This document shows positions 1 through 9,834 of a stretch of 64,000 nucleotides of DNA, piece after piece (the first letter of the stretch is position 1; the number at the start of each line of letters is the position of its first letter). The stretch comes from Erwinia persicina (GTDB taxonomy: Bacteria; Pseudomonadota; Gammaproteobacteria; Enterobacterales; Enterobacteriaceae): positions 62,001 to 126,000 of the forward strand of contig NZ_JACYMO010000011.1 of the NCBI RefSeq assembly GCF_014838825.1, given 5' to 3'. The notes beneath the pieces were generated by a model. That model did no database searches, was not told where the DNA came from, and was given only the letters and a program-made list of their open reading frames with translations. Made by a program: the position numbers and the translations under genes.

Positions 1-81
1 GTACGTAATCCTATAGGTTAATAATCCGTTACTCTGCTGCAGCAATCGTCAGGCAATATGCGCCAGAATGCGCAGCCTTCC

Positions 82-333
82 CTAGTTTAACAACGGGCTA
101 AGACCATCACGACCTTCAAGTGCAAACAGGTCGTCACAGCCGCCGATGTGCTGTGCATCAATAAAAATCTGCGGAACGGTTGTCCGGCCGCTACGTTTTA
201 TCATCTCTTCACGCAGGGTAACATCCCCATCAATGGGGATTTCCTTGAAATTCACGCCCTTCTGACTCAGCAATGCTTTCGCACGATGACAGAAAGGGCA
301 GGTCGCTTTAGTGTAGATCTCAACGTTTGCCAT
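82..333 (-). CDS. grxC: Glutaredoxin 3
   Basis: Small dithiol glutaredoxin (83 aa) of the cytoplasm, which reduces protein disulfides and glutathione mixed disulfides with electrons from glutathione. The active-site motif CPFC is at residues 12-15 (E. coli has CPYC), and the conserved TVPQIF segment with its cis-proline and the GGCDD glutathione-binding motif follow. The length equals the E. coli protein. A GGGAG ribosome site lies about seven bases before the ATG. It follows yibN by 17 bases on the same strand, the usual yibN-grxC-secB operon; secB would lie just outside the left edge. Confidence 0.97.
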   Translation of the reverse strand: MANVEIYTKATCPFCHRAKALLSQKGVNFKEIPIDGDVTLREEMIKRSGRTTVPQIFIDAQHIGGCDDLFALEGRDGLSPLLN

Positions 334-350
334 GCCAGAACTCCCGTAAT

Positions 351-782
351 TTATTTACCGCGAACCAGCGGCAGGTTGTCGCCACTCCAGCCGGATACAC
401 CATCTTTCAGCACGTAAACCCGCTCGAAGCCCGCTGCATTCAGCTTGGTCGCTGAATCAGAGGCCGATGTTCCGGTTGCACACACGACGATCAGTGGCTG
501 CGCTTTATGTTTTTCCAGCTCGCCGAAGCTGCCTTTTTTAATATCTGCTGCCAGCACGTTCATCGCGTTAGAAATATGGCCCTTGCGGTAATCATCGCGC
601 CCACGCACGTCCACTACCACGGCTTCTTCTTTGTTAATTAAGCGGGTGGCTTCACCCCGGCTAATCACTTTTACTTTGGAGAACATGCCCTTAACGGTGG
701 TCACGATCACCAGTACCAGCAAAACAACCCACGCCAGACCTAAAATGGTGTGATTGCCTGCGAACTGCATAATATCTTGCAT
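351..782 (-). CDS. yibN: Rhodanese-like membrane protein YibN
   Basis: A 143-aa protein with one N-terminal membrane segment (about residues 8-30) and a cytoplasmic rhodanese domain. A cysteine (about residue 101) sits in the loop CATGTSA, the place of the persulfide-carrying cysteine of active rhodaneses. The ATG at 782 is preferred over an in-frame TTG at 794, because it gives the E. coli-like start MQDIMQF and places GGGAG about twelve bases upstream. It is the first gene of the operon with grxC. The exact physiological substrate is not known. Confidence 0.9.
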   Translation of the reverse strand: MQDIMQFAGNHTILGLAWVVLLVLVIVTTVKGMFSKVKVISRGEATRLINKEEAVVVDVRGRDDYRKGHISNAMNVLAADIKKGSFGELEKHKAQPLIVVCATGTSASDSATKLNAAGFERVYVLKDGVSGWSGDNLPLVRGK

Positions 783-794
783 GAGGGGTAACAA

Positions 795-1134
795 CTCCCG
801 AAAGGGTTAATAAGCTAAAAACAAGGCTTCTGAGTATACCTGCCAGGAGTGTCATGTACAGTCGAGAAGCCCTTCAGAGTTATGTTTTCTGCGACAGATT
901 ACAAAAAAAAGTTGCCTTAAGTGAAAACCGCTATCCTGTGAAGGGACTGCGGCGAAGTTAAGCGGTTAATTGTTGTGCATCGTCGCTTTTTCACACTTCA
1001 CTTTGCTTTGTCGCTGAGAGCGCTTTCGCCTGATTGTCCCCGGTGGGTAAAGCATACGACTGTTACTGACAGAAATAGAAAACCATCCAGAGATGGCTGG
1101 TAAGCTGCTGTTCATCGTGGAATAATCCACAGAT
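795..1134. other. Divergent intergenic region yibN/envC; gpmI absent
   Basis: In E. coli this position holds gpmM/gpmI (about 1.5 kb), the first gene of the gpmM-envC-yibQ operon. Here only 340 bases separate yibN from envC, and no part of a phosphoglycerate mutase can be read in any frame. The region must carry the promoters for yibN (leftward) and envC (rightward). No convincing -35/-10 pair with correct spacing was found by eye. Confidence 0.6.
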
Positions 1135-2442
1135 ATGAGGGAAAAAGCGACAGTGTTACATTCATGGACCCCGCGTAAGCCCACGGCCGTTGTTCCGCCA
1201 TTACGTGCAAGCTTGTCCGCCCTGGCCGTCAGTGCATTTTGCACCGGCGCATTGTTGTTCTCTTTTTCTGCGTCAGCCGCAGAAGACAACAAATCCCAGC
1301 TACAGACCCTCCAGCAGGATATCGCCGCAAAAGAGAAGAGTGTCCAGCGGCAAAAGCAGCAGCGCAGTCAGCTTCTCGATCAGCTGCAGAGCCAGGAGAA
1401 AATCATTGCGCAGGCCAGTCGTCAGCTGCGTGAGACTCAGGGCAGCCTCAGCGCGATCAATAAAGATATCGCCAGCCTGACCGCGTCTATCAATAAACTC
1501 CAGCAGCAGCAGAAACAGCAGGAAGGCATCCTGGCGCAGCAGCTGGATGCGGCATTCCGTCAGGGGCAGCACAGTGGATTGCAGCTGATCCTCAGTGGCG
1601 AAGAGAGCCAGCGTAGCGAGCGAATGCTGGCCTATTTTGGCTATCTGAACGATGCCCGACAGAAATCGATAGAAGCACTGAAGCAGACCCGTAGCGATCT
1701 GTCAGCGCAGAAAGCCAGCCTGATCGACAAACAGGCACAGCAAAAATCACTGCTGACCCAGCAGGAGAGCCAGCAGCAAAAACTGGAAGGCGCACGCCAG
1801 GCGCGTAAGAAAACCCTGAACACACTGGAGTCCTCGCTGGAAAAAGATCAGGCACAGCTGGTCGAGTTGCGTCAAAACGAAAGCCGCCTGCGTGACAAAA
1901 TTGCCAGAGCAGAGCGGGAAGCCAAAGCGCGTGCCGAACGGGAAGCGCGTGAGGCAGAAAAAGTGCGTGAGCGTGAAGCTCAGGCGAAGCGTAAAGGCAG
2001 CACCTATAAACCCACCGACAGTGAACGCTCCCTGATGTCGCGTACCGGTGGCCTGGGTAAACCGTCCGGCCAGGCAATATGGCCGGTACGGGGCACGATC
2101 GAACACCGGTTCGGTGAAGAGCTTCAGGGCGAGCTGCGCTGGAAGGGGCTGGTCATCGATGCACCGGAAGGCACTGAAGTGAAAGCGATTGCCGATGGCC
2201 GCGTCCTGATGGCTGACTGGTTGCAGGGCTACGGACTGGTGGTGGTGGTTGAGCACGGTAAGGGTGATATGAGCCTGTATGGCTACAACCAGAGTGCGCT
2301 GGTGAGCGTCGGAACCCAGGTACGTGCAGGGCAGCCGATTGCGCTGGTCGGGACCAGCGGTGGTCGCGGCACGCCTTCGCTCTATTTTGAAATCCGCCGT
2401 CAGGGACGGGCAGTCAATCCACAACCGTGGTTAGGAAGATAA
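1135..2442 (+). CDS. envC: Murein hydrolase activator EnvC
   Basis: Periplasmic protein (435 aa) recruited by FtsEX that activates the amidases AmiA and AmiB at the division septum. It has a signal peptide ending near the SASA-A segment (residues about 45-50), then two long Gln/Lys/Arg-rich coiled-coil stretches (about 50-170 and 185-300), then a C-terminal LytM (peptidase M23-like) domain from about residue 315, ending in NPQPWLGR as in E. coli. As in known EnvC proteins the LytM fold is an activator rather than a peptidase. The start is uncertain: the ATG has no clear ribosome site, and a GTG at 1153 preceded by GAGGGA is an alternative. It is followed without a gap by yibQ. Confidence 0.95.
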   Translation: MREKATVLHSWTPRKPTAVVPPLRASLSALAVSAFCTGALLFSFSASAAEDNKSQLQTLQQDIAAKEKSVQRQKQQRSQLLDQLQSQEKIIAQASRQLRETQGSLSAINKDIASLTASINKLQQQQKQQEGILAQQLDAAFRQGQHSGLQLILSGEESQRSERMLAYFGYLNDARQKSIEALKQTRSDLSAQKASLIDKQAQQKSLLTQQESQQQKLEGARQARKKTLNTLESSLEKDQAQLVELRQNESRLRDKIARAEREAKARAEREAREAEKVREREAQAKRKGSTYKPTDSERSLMSRTGGLGKPSGQAIWPVRGTIEHRFGEELQGELRWKGLVIDAPEGTEVKAIADGRVLMADWLQGYGLVVVVEHGKGDMSLYGYNQSALVSVGTQVRAGQPIALVGTSGGRGTPSLYFEIRRQGRAVNPQPWLGR

Positions 2443-3363
2443 GTGTTGTTCCAACATCGAAAACTCAGCGGGCTGCTGGTAGGACTGCTTTTATCCAGCC
2501 CGGTCTTCGCCGGTAAGCTTTCGATCGTCATTGATGATTTTGGCTACCGCCCTGCCCAGGAAAATCAGGTGCTGCAGATGCCTGCCGCCCTCTCCGTGGC
2601 CGTGCTGCCCAACGCCCCGCACGCACGGGAAATGGCCACTAAAGCCCATCAGCGGGGACATGAAGTGCTGATCCACCTGCCGATGGCACCGCTGAGCAAG
2701 CAGCCGCTGGAAAAAGATACCCTGCGCCCTGACATGTCCGCAGAAGAGATCGCACGCATTATTCGTGATGCCGCAGCGGCCGTCCCCTTTGCCGTCGGCC
2801 TGAATAACCACATGGGCAGTGCGATGACCTCCAGCCTGCCGGGGATGCAGAAAGTCATGCAGGTGCTGGATCACTACAATTTTTATTTCCTCGACAGTAT
2901 GACCATCGGCAACAGCCAGTCCACCCGGGCCGCAGCCGGCACCAGCGTGAAAGTGATCAAACGTCGGGTGTTCCTGGACGACAGCCAGAACGAAGCGGAT
3001 ATCCGCAAGCAGTTTACCCGCGCGGTACGTCTGGCACAGCGGGATGGTTCAGCGATTGCCATCGGTCACCCTCATCCGGCCACGGTCAGAGTCCTGCAGC
3101 AGATGCTCCCGACGCTGCCTGCTGATATCACCCTGGTGCGCCCGAGCCAGCTTCTGAACGAACCACAGCGCATAAATAACAAGCCTCTCCCGCCGGAGAG
3201 TCAACCCCAGCCTGTCAAACCACATAATCCTTTCCACGGCAGCGAGGTGTGCAAAGTGACCGTGCCGCCGGTGCCGGCAACACGTGCGCTGACAGTCGTG
3301 GCCGAGAGCATCAGCAACAGCCCGCTGGTGCAGGATCTGAAGAAAAGTCTGTTTGGAAAATAG
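2443..3363 (+). CDS. yibQ: Divergent polysaccharide deacetylase family protein YibQ
   Basis: A 306-aa exported protein with a short signal peptide (about residues 1-23) followed directly by KLSIVIDDFGYR, the start of the divergent polysaccharide-deacetylase fold (DUF610 family). Conserved HLPMAP, LNNHMGS and AIGHPHP segments correspond to the family's metal- and substrate-site regions. The start is GTG, immediately after the envC stop codon, so the two genes are translationally coupled. A role in envelope or peptidoglycan metabolism fits the envC link but has not been shown. The C-terminal proline-rich tail (about 235-270) is variable. Confidence 0.88.
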   Translation: MLFQHRKLSGLLVGLLLSSPVFAGKLSIVIDDFGYRPAQENQVLQMPAALSVAVLPNAPHAREMATKAHQRGHEVLIHLPMAPLSKQPLEKDTLRPDMSAEEIARIIRDAAAAVPFAVGLNNHMGSAMTSSLPGMQKVMQVLDHYNFYFLDSMTIGNSQSTRAAAGTSVKVIKRRVFLDDSQNEADIRKQFTRAVRLAQRDGSAIAIGHPHPATVRVLQQMLPTLPADITLVRPSQLLNEPQRINNKPLPPESQPQPVKPHNPFHGSEVCKVTVPPVPATRALTVVAESISNSPLVQDLKKSLFGK

Positions 3364-3371
3364 GGATGCGG

Positions 3372-3395
3372 GGGGCGGCCATGTCTGGCCGCCCC
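3372..3395. terminator. Bidirectional hairpin between yibQ and tdh
   Basis: A perfect 9-bp stem (GGGGCGGCC / GGCCGCCCC) with a six-base loop sits in the 37-base gap between the convergent genes yibQ and tdh. There is no U tract on either side, so it is a terminator-like structure or a transcript-end protecting hairpin rather than a textbook intrinsic terminator. Confidence 0.55.
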
Positions 3396-3400
3396 TGATG

Positions 3401-4429
3401 TCAGTTCCAGTCGAGGATGACTTTCCCCGCCTGCCCGGTGCGCATATCGTCAAACCCTCGCTGAAAATCGTCAATCCCGTAGCGGTGGGTGATCACCGGC
3501 GACAGGTCGAGCCCCGATTGCAGCAGTGCCGCCATCTTGTACCAGGTTTCAAACATCTCACGGCCATAGATGCCTTTGATAAACAGCCCCTTGAAGATAA
3601 CCTGATTCCAGTCAATTGACATCGATGCCGGAGGGATACCCAGCATTGCAATGCGCCCGCCATGGTTCATCACATCCAGCATGGAGCGAAACGCATCAGG
3701 GACGCCGGACATTTCCAGTCCGACATCAAACCCTTCCGTCATCTCCAGCGCACGCATCACCTGCGGCAGACTCTCTTCGCTGATGTTAACCGCCCGTGTT
3801 ACCCCCATCTTTCGCGCCAGCCCCAGGCGATACTCATTCACGTCTGTGATCACCACATGGCGGGCTCCCACGTGACGGCAGATGGCCGCCGCCATGATGC
3901 CAATCGGACCCGCACCGGTGATCAGAACATCTTCGCCTACCAGGTCAAATGACAGTGCCGTGTGAACGGCATTTCCAAAGGGGTCGAAGATCGCGGCCAG
4001 CTCATCGGAAATATTATCGGGAATTTTGAAGGCGTTCACCGCCGGGATCACCAGATATTCGGCAAAACAACCCTGACGGTTAACGCCAACGCCAATGGCA
4101 TTGCGGCACAGATGCGTACGGCCGCCCCGGCAGTTGCGGCAGTGCCCACAGGTAATGTGACCTTCACCCGACACACGGTCACCGGGCTGAAAGCCCGCGA
4201 CTTCCTGACCGACAGCCACTACTTCCCCGACGTATTCATGGCCGGTGATCATCGGCACCGGAATGGTCTTCTGCGACCATTCATCCCAGTTATAAATATG
4301 CACGTCGGTACCGCAGATCGCCGTTTTACGGATCTTGATCAGCAGATCGTTATGACCGGGTTCAGGCACCGGAGCATCATGCGTCATCCAGATCCCGGGA
4401 CGGGCATAGCGTTTTGACAGCGCTTTCAT
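3401..4429 (-). CDS. tdh: L-threonine 3-dehydrogenase
   Basis: Zinc- and NAD-dependent dehydrogenase (342 aa; E. coli 341) that oxidises threonine to 2-amino-3-ketobutyrate in the cytoplasm. Catalytic zinc ligands lie in AICGTD (Cys38) and TGHEYVG (His63-Glu64). A structural zinc site is formed by four cysteines in the stretch [17 protein letters not shown]. The Rossmann motif GAGPIG is near residue 170. Its ATG overlaps the kbl stop codon (ATGA), so the pair forms the classical kbl-tdh operon, the second enzyme taking up the unstable product of the first. Confidence 0.97.
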   Translation of the reverse strand: MKALSKRYARPGIWMTHDAPVPEPGHNDLLIKIRKTAICGTDVHIYNWDEWSQKTIPVPMITGHEYVGEVVAVGQEVAGFQPGDRVSGEGHITCGHCRNCRGGRTHLCRNAIGVGVNRQGCFAEYLVIPAVNAFKIPDNISDELAAIFDPFGNAVHTALSFDLVGEDVLITGAGPIGIMAAAICRHVGARHVVITDVNEYRLGLARKMGVTRAVNISEESLPQVMRALEMTEGFDVGLEMSGVPDAFRSMLDVMNHGGRIAMLGIPPASMSIDWNQVIFKGLFIKGIYGREMFETWYKMAALLQSGLDLSPVITHRYGIDDFQRGFDDMRTGQAGKVILDWN

Positions 4430-5637
4430 AAGACCTCCCCGCCTGTTATGACGCCCAGTTCAATGCCAACACGACAAAAGGCAGCTACTGCCTGCTCTAG
4501 CTGGGCCTGCGTATGCGCTGCCGAGATCTGGGTCCGTATCCGTGCCTGTCCTTTCGGCACCACCGGATAACAGAAGCCGGTGACAAAAACCCCCTCCTGC
4601 TGAAGCCGGGCCGCGAACGTCTGCGCCAGCCGAGCATCCCCCAGCATCACCGGGATAATTGCGTGATCGGCCCCCGCGAGGGTGAAACCGGCGGCGCTCA
4701 TTTTTTCCCGAAAATAGCAGACGTTATCCCAAAGCCGCCGACGTAAACCCTGCCCGTCTTCCAGCATCTTCAGGACCTCAAGGGAAGCGGTGACAATGGC
4801 GGGCGCCAGCGAGTTCGAGAAAAGATAAGGCCGTGAACGCTGTCTCAGCCACTCCACCACCTCTTTTTTCGCCGCCGTATAGCCGCCTGAAGCGCCGCCA
4901 AGCGCTTTGCCCAGCGTGCCGGTGATAATGTCTATCCGCCCCATCACGCCGCAGTGCTCAGGGCTGCCGCGCCCCTGCGCCCCCACAAATCCAACAGCGT
5001 GGGAATCATCGACCATCACCAGTGCCCCATACCGGTCAGCGAGATCGCAAATGCCCGTCAGGTTAGCGATCACCCCGTCCATGGAAAATACGCCATCGGT
5101 GGCGATCAAAATATGACGAGCGCCGTCGGCCCTGGCCTTATGAAGACAGGCCTCCAGTTCAGCCATATCATTATTGGCATAGCGATAGCGCCGGGCTTTG
5201 CACAGACGAATACCGTCGATAATCGAGGCATGATTCAGGGCATCAGAAATCACAGCATCTTCGGGTCCCAGCAGGGTCTCAAACAGCCCGCCGTTGGCAT
5301 CAAAACAGGAGGAGTAGAGGATCGCCTCCTCCATGCCGAGAAAGGTCGCTAACGCCTGCTCCAGCTGACGGTGGATATCCTGGGTTCCGCAGATAAAGCG
5401 CACTGAGGCCATCCCAAACCCGTGGCTGTCCATGCCAGCTTTCGCCGCAGCAATCACCGCTGGATGGTTCGCCAGCCCCAGATAATTGTTGGCACAGAAG
5501 TTCAGTAGCTCGCTGCCATCTGCCAGGGCAATGATGGCCTGCTGGGCCAGCGTAATCTGTCGTTCCCTTTTAAATAATCCTTCCTGCTCTGCATCGCTCA
5601 GTTGGGTCGTAAGCTGCTGATAGAATTCCTGTCTCAC
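4426..5637 (-). CDS. kbl: 2-amino-3-ketobutyrate CoA ligase (glycine C-acetyltransferase)
   Basis: PLP-dependent alpha-oxoamine synthase (403 aa) that cleaves 2-amino-3-ketobutyrate with CoA to glycine and acetyl-CoA, completing threonine degradation. The PLP lysine is in [10 protein letters not shown] and the DDSHAVG motif carries the aspartate that contacts the cofactor. The open frame extends 34 codons further upstream, but a GTG at 5637 gives the family start VRQEFYQQL and has GGAGAATAAAG just before it. The neighbour tdh overlaps by four bases. In E. coli this operon responds to Lrp and leucine; no such site was identified here. Confidence 0.96.
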   Translation of the reverse strand: MRQEFYQQLTTQLSDAEQEGLFKRERQITLAQQAIIALADGSELLNFCANNYLGLANHPAVIAAAKAGMDSHGFGMASVRFICGTQDIHRQLEQALATFLGMEEAILYSSCFDANGGLFETLLGPEDAVISDALNHASIIDGIRLCKARRYRYANNDMAELEACLHKARADGARHILIATDGVFSMDGVIANLTGICDLADRYGALVMVDDSHAVGFVGAQGRGSPEHCGVMGRIDIITGTLGKALGGASGGYTAAKKEVVEWLRQRSRPYLFSNSLAPAIVTASLEVLKMLEDGQGLRRRLWDNVCYFREKMSAAGFTLAGADHAIIPVMLGDARLAQTFAARLQQEGVFVTGFCYPVVPKGQARIRTQISAAHTQAQLEQAVAAFCRVGIELGVITGGEVL

Positions 5638-5866
5638 CTTTATTCTCCAAATCAATATTTTCACAAAACAGATATCTGAAATTGAAGCACAGGGTTGATG
5701 ATATACGCGGAATAATCTCTTTTTTGCAGCATAACTCACGGAAAGGAAACTTCTCCTCTCCGCGTTACAGACTCCTCTGGCTGTCGACTTTGCGATGAGA
5801 TGTTATGATATGAACCATTAGCGAGTGGAACCTCCTGTTCCACCCCACTTTTTAGGGTTTAAGCTC

Positions 5867-6799
5867 ATGATTATCGTCACTGGCGGCGCTGGATTCATCG
5901 GTAGCAATATTATTAAGGCGCTGAATGATAAGGGTCACACCGACATTCTGGTGGTGGACAATCTGAAAGACGGCACCAAGTTCGCCAATCTGGCCGATCT
6001 GAATATTGCCGACTACATGGATAAAGAAGACTTCCTCATCTCTATCCTGGCGGATGAAAATTTTGGTGATGTGGAAGCCGTATTCCATGAAGGGGCGTGC
6101 TCGTCCACCACCGAGTGGGACGGGAAATACATGATGGATAACAACTATCAGTATTCCAAAGAGCTGCTTCACTGGTGCCTGGAACATCAGATCCCCTTCC
6201 TGTACGCCTCTTCCGCCGCGACTTACGGCGGCCGCAACAGCGACTTTATTGAAGAGCGTCAGTTTGAAGAGCCTCTCAACGTTTATGGCTACTCCAAAAT
6301 GCTGTTTGACCACTATGTACGTAATATCCTGCCGGAAGCGCAGTCGCAGGTGTGTGGTTTCCGTTACTTCAACGTCTACGGTCCACGTGAAGGACACAAA
6401 GGCAGCATGGCGAGCGTGGCATTCCACCTCAATACCCAGCTAAACAACGGCGAAAACCCGAAACTGTTCGAAGGCAGCGATGGTTTCAAACGTGACTTTA
6501 TCTATGTTGAAGACGTCGCATCAGTGAACCTGTGGTTCTGGGAAAATGCGGTATCGGGCATCTTTAACTGTGGCACCGGCCGCGCCGAATCATTCCAGGA
6601 AGTGGCCGATGCCGCCCTGAAGTACCATCAGAGCGGCGAAATTGAATACATTCCTTTCCCGGAAAAGCTCAAAGGCCGCTACCAGGCATTCACGCTGGCA
6701 GACCAGACCAAACTGCGCGCCGCCGGGTATGACAAACCGTTCAAAACCGTTGCTGAGGGCGTGGCTGACTACATGGCCTGGCTAAACCGTAACGCGTAA
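5867..6799 (+). CDS. hldD: ADP-L-glycero-D-manno-heptose 6-epimerase
   Basis: NADP-dependent short-chain dehydrogenase-type epimerase (310 aa, same as E. coli) that makes ADP-L-glycero-D-manno-heptose, the donor for inner-core heptoses of LPS. The N-terminal [10 protein letters not shown] is the nucleotide-binding motif, and SSAATYGG plus YGYSK supply the catalytic Ser/Tyr/Lys. The in-frame ATG at 5825 would add 14 unrelated residues; the ATG at 5867 gives [10 protein letters not shown] as in the family. First gene of the hldD-waaF-waaC operon, which opens the LPS core locus. Confidence 0.97.
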   Translation: MIIVTGGAGFIGSNIIKALNDKGHTDILVVDNLKDGTKFANLADLNIADYMDKEDFLISILADENFGDVEAVFHEGACSSTTEWDGKYMMDNNYQYSKELLHWCLEHQIPFLYASSAATYGGRNSDFIEERQFEEPLNVYGYSKMLFDHYVRNILPEAQSQVCGFRYFNVYGPREGHKGSMASVAFHLNTQLNNGENPKLFEGSDGFKRDFIYVEDVASVNLWFWENAVSGIFNCGTGRAESFQEVADAALKYHQSGEIEYIPFPEKLKGRYQAFTLADQTKLRAAGYDKPFKTVAEGVADYMAWLNRNA

Positions 6800-6815
6800 G
6801 AGGCACCGTCCGGGA

Positions 6816-7862
6816 ATGAAAATTCTGGTTATCGGCCCATCGTGGGTCGGCGATATGATGATGTCACAAAGTCTCTATCGCACCCTGAAGGCCGAACATC
6901 CTGATGCCGTGATTGACGTGATGGCACCCGCGTGGTGCCGTCCACTTCTGTCACGGATGCCGGAAGTGAACGAAGCCCTGGCCATGCCGCTGGGGCACGG
7001 TGCGTTGCAGGTTGCCGAGCGCCGCCGCCTGGGTAAAGCGCTCAAGGTTAACGGCTACGATCGTGCCTATGTTCTGCCTAACTCGTTTAAGTCTGCGCTG
7101 GTGCCGTTTTTTGCCGATATTCCCCGTCGCACCGGCTGGCGCGGGGAAATGCGTTACGGGCTGTTAAACGACCTGCGACGGCTGGATAAAGCCGCTTTCC
7201 CGCTGATGGTGCAGCGCTATGTTGCGCTCGGGTACGATAAAGCGCGTATCCATAGCGCCAGTGACCTGCCGCAACCTCTGCTCTGGCCGCAGTTAACCGT
7301 GAATGAAGCGGAAAAACAGACCACAGCTCACACCTTCGATCTCGCCTCCGGGCGGCCGACGGTCGGGTTTTGTCCGGGCGCTGAATTTGGTCCGGCCAAA
7401 CGCTGGCCACACTATCACTACGCCGCGCTGGCACAGAGCCTGATCGATCAGGGCTATCAGGTGGTGCTGTTCGGCTCGGCCAAAGACCATGAAACTGGAC
7501 AGCAGATCCTGGCTGCACTGGCTGAAGACGCCCGCCAGCACTGCCGTAACCTGGCAGGAGAAACGCAGCTGGAGCAGGCTGTTATTCTGCTGGCGGCATG
7601 CGATGCCGTCGTCAGCAATGACTCCGGACTGATGCACATCGCCGCTGCGCTCGACCGACCACTGATTGCGCTTTACGGGCCCAGCAGCCCGGACTTCACC
7701 CCACCGCTGTCTGCGAAAGCCCGCGTGATCCGTCTGATAACGGGTTACCACAAGGTCCGCAAAGGGGATGCCGACGAAGGTTATCACCAGAGCCTGATTG
7801 ATATTACGCCAGAGCGTGTCCTCAACGAGCTGGCCACGCTTTGCCCACGGCCTGGAGTCTGA
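6816..7862 (+). CDS. waaF: ADP-heptose:LPS heptosyltransferase II
   Basis: GT9-family inner-membrane-associated glycosyltransferase (348 aa) that adds the second heptose to the LPS inner core. It starts with ILVIGPSWVGDMMMSQSL, the family motif around the acceptor/donor pocket, and has the donor-site segments CPGAEFGPAKRWP and VSNDSGLMHIAAAL. It sits 16 bases behind hldD and is followed without a gap by waaC, the standard heptose operon. Confidence 0.96.
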   Translation: MKILVIGPSWVGDMMMSQSLYRTLKAEHPDAVIDVMAPAWCRPLLSRMPEVNEALAMPLGHGALQVAERRRLGKALKVNGYDRAYVLPNSFKSALVPFFADIPRRTGWRGEMRYGLLNDLRRLDKAAFPLMVQRYVALGYDKARIHSASDLPQPLLWPQLTVNEAEKQTTAHTFDLASGRPTVGFCPGAEFGPAKRWPHYHYAALAQSLIDQGYQVVLFGSAKDHETGQQILAALAEDARQHCRNLAGETQLEQAVILLAACDAVVSNDSGLMHIAAALDRPLIALYGPSSPDFTPPLSAKARVIRLITGYHKVRKGDADEGYHQSLIDITPERVLNELATLCPRPGV

Positions 7863-8831
7863 ATGCGGGTATTAATTATTAAAACATCCTCAATGGGGGA
7901 TGTCCTTCACGCATTACCTGCCCTGACGGATGCCATGCACGCTATCCCTGCGATCCGCTTTGACTGGGTCGTGGAAGAAGGTTTTGCCCAGATCCCCTCT
8001 TGGCATCCGGCCGTCGACCGGGTCTTACCCGTGGCAATCCGTCGCTGGCGTAAGCACTGGTTCGGCAGCCAGGTGCGGGAAGAGCGCGTCGTCTTCAAAC
8101 GCGCGCTGCAGTCTCGCGATTACGATGCCGTTATCGACGCCCAGGGGCTGATGAAAAGTGCGGCCCTGGTGACCCGGCTGGCAAAAGGTGAGAAACATGG
8201 CCAGGACAGCCGCAGCGCACGTGAACCCTTCGCCAGCTGGTGGTATGACAAACGCCATGAAGTCAGTAAACAGCAGCACGCCGTACAGCGTACCCGCGAG
8301 CTGTTCGCTAAAAGCCTGGGGTATCAGCTACCCGATACCACTGGCGACTACGCCATCGCACAGCATTTTACGCAGGCGTTACCTGCTGATGCAGACCGCT
8401 ATCTGGTGTTTCTTCACGCTACCACGCGCGACAATAAGCACTGGCCGGAAGATCACTGGCGCGAGCTGATTGGGTTAATGCAGCCTTCAGGTTTAAAGAT
8501 TAAATTACCCTGGGGTGCCGAGCATGAGCATCAGCGTGCAGTGCGGCTGGCAGAAGGCTTCGACTTTGTTGAGGTACTGCCAAAACTCACGCTGGAGCAG
8601 GTTGCCCGTACGCTAGCCGGCGCGCGCGCCGTCGTCTCGGTTGATACCGGTTTAAGCCACTTAGCCGCCGCGCTCGACCGGCCGAATATCACCCTCTACG
8701 GCCCGACCGACCCGGGGTTGATTGGAGGATATGGGAAGAATCAGTTTGTGTTACGCCCGATGGGATCAAACGATATGGCGGCCATTACCGCGCAAAGTGT
8801 GCTACAAAAACTTGCCACACTGCTTTCATAG
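7863..8831 (+). CDS. waaC: ADP-heptose:LPS heptosyltransferase I
   Basis: GT9 enzyme (322 aa) that transfers the first heptose to Kdo2-lipid A. Characteristic segments are MRVLIIKTSSMGDVLHALPA at the N-terminus and VVSVDTGLSHLAAALDRP near the C-terminal donor site. The ATG follows the waaF TGA directly, so translation is probably coupled. Loss of this enzyme in enterobacteria gives a deep-rough phenotype. Confidence 0.96.
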   Translation: MRVLIIKTSSMGDVLHALPALTDAMHAIPAIRFDWVVEEGFAQIPSWHPAVDRVLPVAIRRWRKHWFGSQVREERVVFKRALQSRDYDAVIDAQGLMKSAALVTRLAKGEKHGQDSRSAREPFASWWYDKRHEVSKQQHAVQRTRELFAKSLGYQLPDTTGDYAIAQHFTQALPADADRYLVFLHATTRDNKHWPEDHWRELIGLMQPSGLKIKLPWGAEHEHQRAVRLAEGFDFVEVLPKLTLEQVARTLAGARAVVSVDTGLSHLAAALDRPNITLYGPTDPGLIGGYGKNQFVLRPMGSNDMAAITAQSVLQKLATLLS

Positions 8832-8862
8832 CAATACAGGGATCAGCTGTCTGTAATAATGG

Positions 8863-9834
8863 ATGGTTTTTTCTGGAATCACCGGCAATTCACTGCAGAA
8901 AGTCGTCATACGACGTGAGGTTATAGCACCAGATATGGGAACGCTTTTTAAACAACTTTACCGGTACAGCCATTCGCGCCGTTTTCGCCATAACGAAAAT
9001 CTGTGGCCCTATGTCAAAATCACACGTGCCAGTGAAGGGCACATCAGCAGTCTGAGCCTGCGTGGACAGTTGGTGAAACTCGTTAACCTCAACGATTTAC
9101 ATCATCAATACGCAGGCGATCTGTTGCTGATAGCATCTGGCCCTTCTGTGAATGACACCGATTTCACCCCCCTGCAGCACATACCTGCTATGGGCATGAA
9201 TGGCTCATGGTTTATGCGCGATAAAACCCATTTCAAGTTCTTCGTGATTGTGGATATGACCTTTATTGACCAGCGCTTAAGCATGGTTAAGGACATGGTC
9301 AGAGATCCGGAAATCATTCTGTTCACCACACTTCGTTGTATTGTTCAACTCATTGACTATATTGGGTATTCTTCCCTTCGCTGTCAGGTCGCTATCGTTG
9401 AAGATGCGTGCTATAAGAACTTCCAGCCCAGGGTACTGACTGAAGAAATACACCAAGTCTATCAACATGAACAAAGTGTCAGCTTCAGCGAAGCCGACTG
9501 TAACATTGCCTTTTTTAAAGATATACGCAAAGGTGTGTTTGATGCCGGTACGGTGGCGCACTGGGCATTACAGATTATCCAGTATTTAGGGTTTAACCGC
9601 ATAATTATTGCTGGCCTGGATATGAATAACTTTGACAAACCCCGCTTTTATGAAAATGAAAATGACATATCTCCCTGCAGTCTTGATAAACAGTTTTCAG
9701 GATTAATAGAACCGGCTTTCAGACATGCCAGTAACGTCTTAAAAGAACACTTCATCGATGTGTTAAATCTTTCTCCATATAGTGCGTTAGACAGTAGCAT
9801 CTTTAAAAAGGTAAAGCCCGATGATATCAAATAA
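8863..9834 (+). CDS. WaaZ-like LPS core protein (putative Kdo transferase)
   Basis: A 323-aa protein without signal peptide. The segment LLLIASGPSVND (about residues 86-97) followed by MGMNGSWF and VIVDMTF resembles the pyrophosphate/sugar-nucleotide binding pattern seen in WaaZ and DUF115-type glycosyltransferases. WaaZ is linked to addition of an extra Kdo to the enterobacterial inner core. The gene lies between waaC and waaL and overlaps waaL by 14 bases, so it belongs to the core operon. The start is unresolved (ATG 8863, or ATG 8935 after a GAGG); the protein is confidently core-locus, but the exact activity is inferred. Confidence 0.5.
   Translation: MVFSGITGNSLQKVVIRREVIAPDMGTLFKQLYRYSHSRRFRHNENLWPYVKITRASEGHISSLSLRGQLVKLVNLNDLHHQYAGDLLLIASGPSVNDTDFTPLQHIPAMGMNGSWFMRDKTHFKFFVIVDMTFIDQRLSMVKDMVRDPEIILFTTLRCIVQLIDYIGYSSLRCQVAIVEDACYKNFQPRVLTEEIHQVYQHEQSVSFSEADCNIAFFKDIRKGVFDAGTVAHWALQIIQYLGFNRIIIAGLDMNNFDKPRFYENENDISPCSLDKQFSGLIEPAFRHASNVLKEHFIDVLNLSPYSALDSSIFKKVKPDDIK

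Noticed and set aside
1747-2424. 225-aa minus-strand reading frame opposite envC
   Set aside because: Shadow of the envC codon pattern; lacks a ribosome site and protein-like family features, and envC is certain.
5740-5866. Heat-shock (sigma-32) promoter upstream of hldD
   Set aside because: No acceptable match to the sigma-32 -35/-10 elements at correct spacing, although E. coli hldD is heat-inducible.
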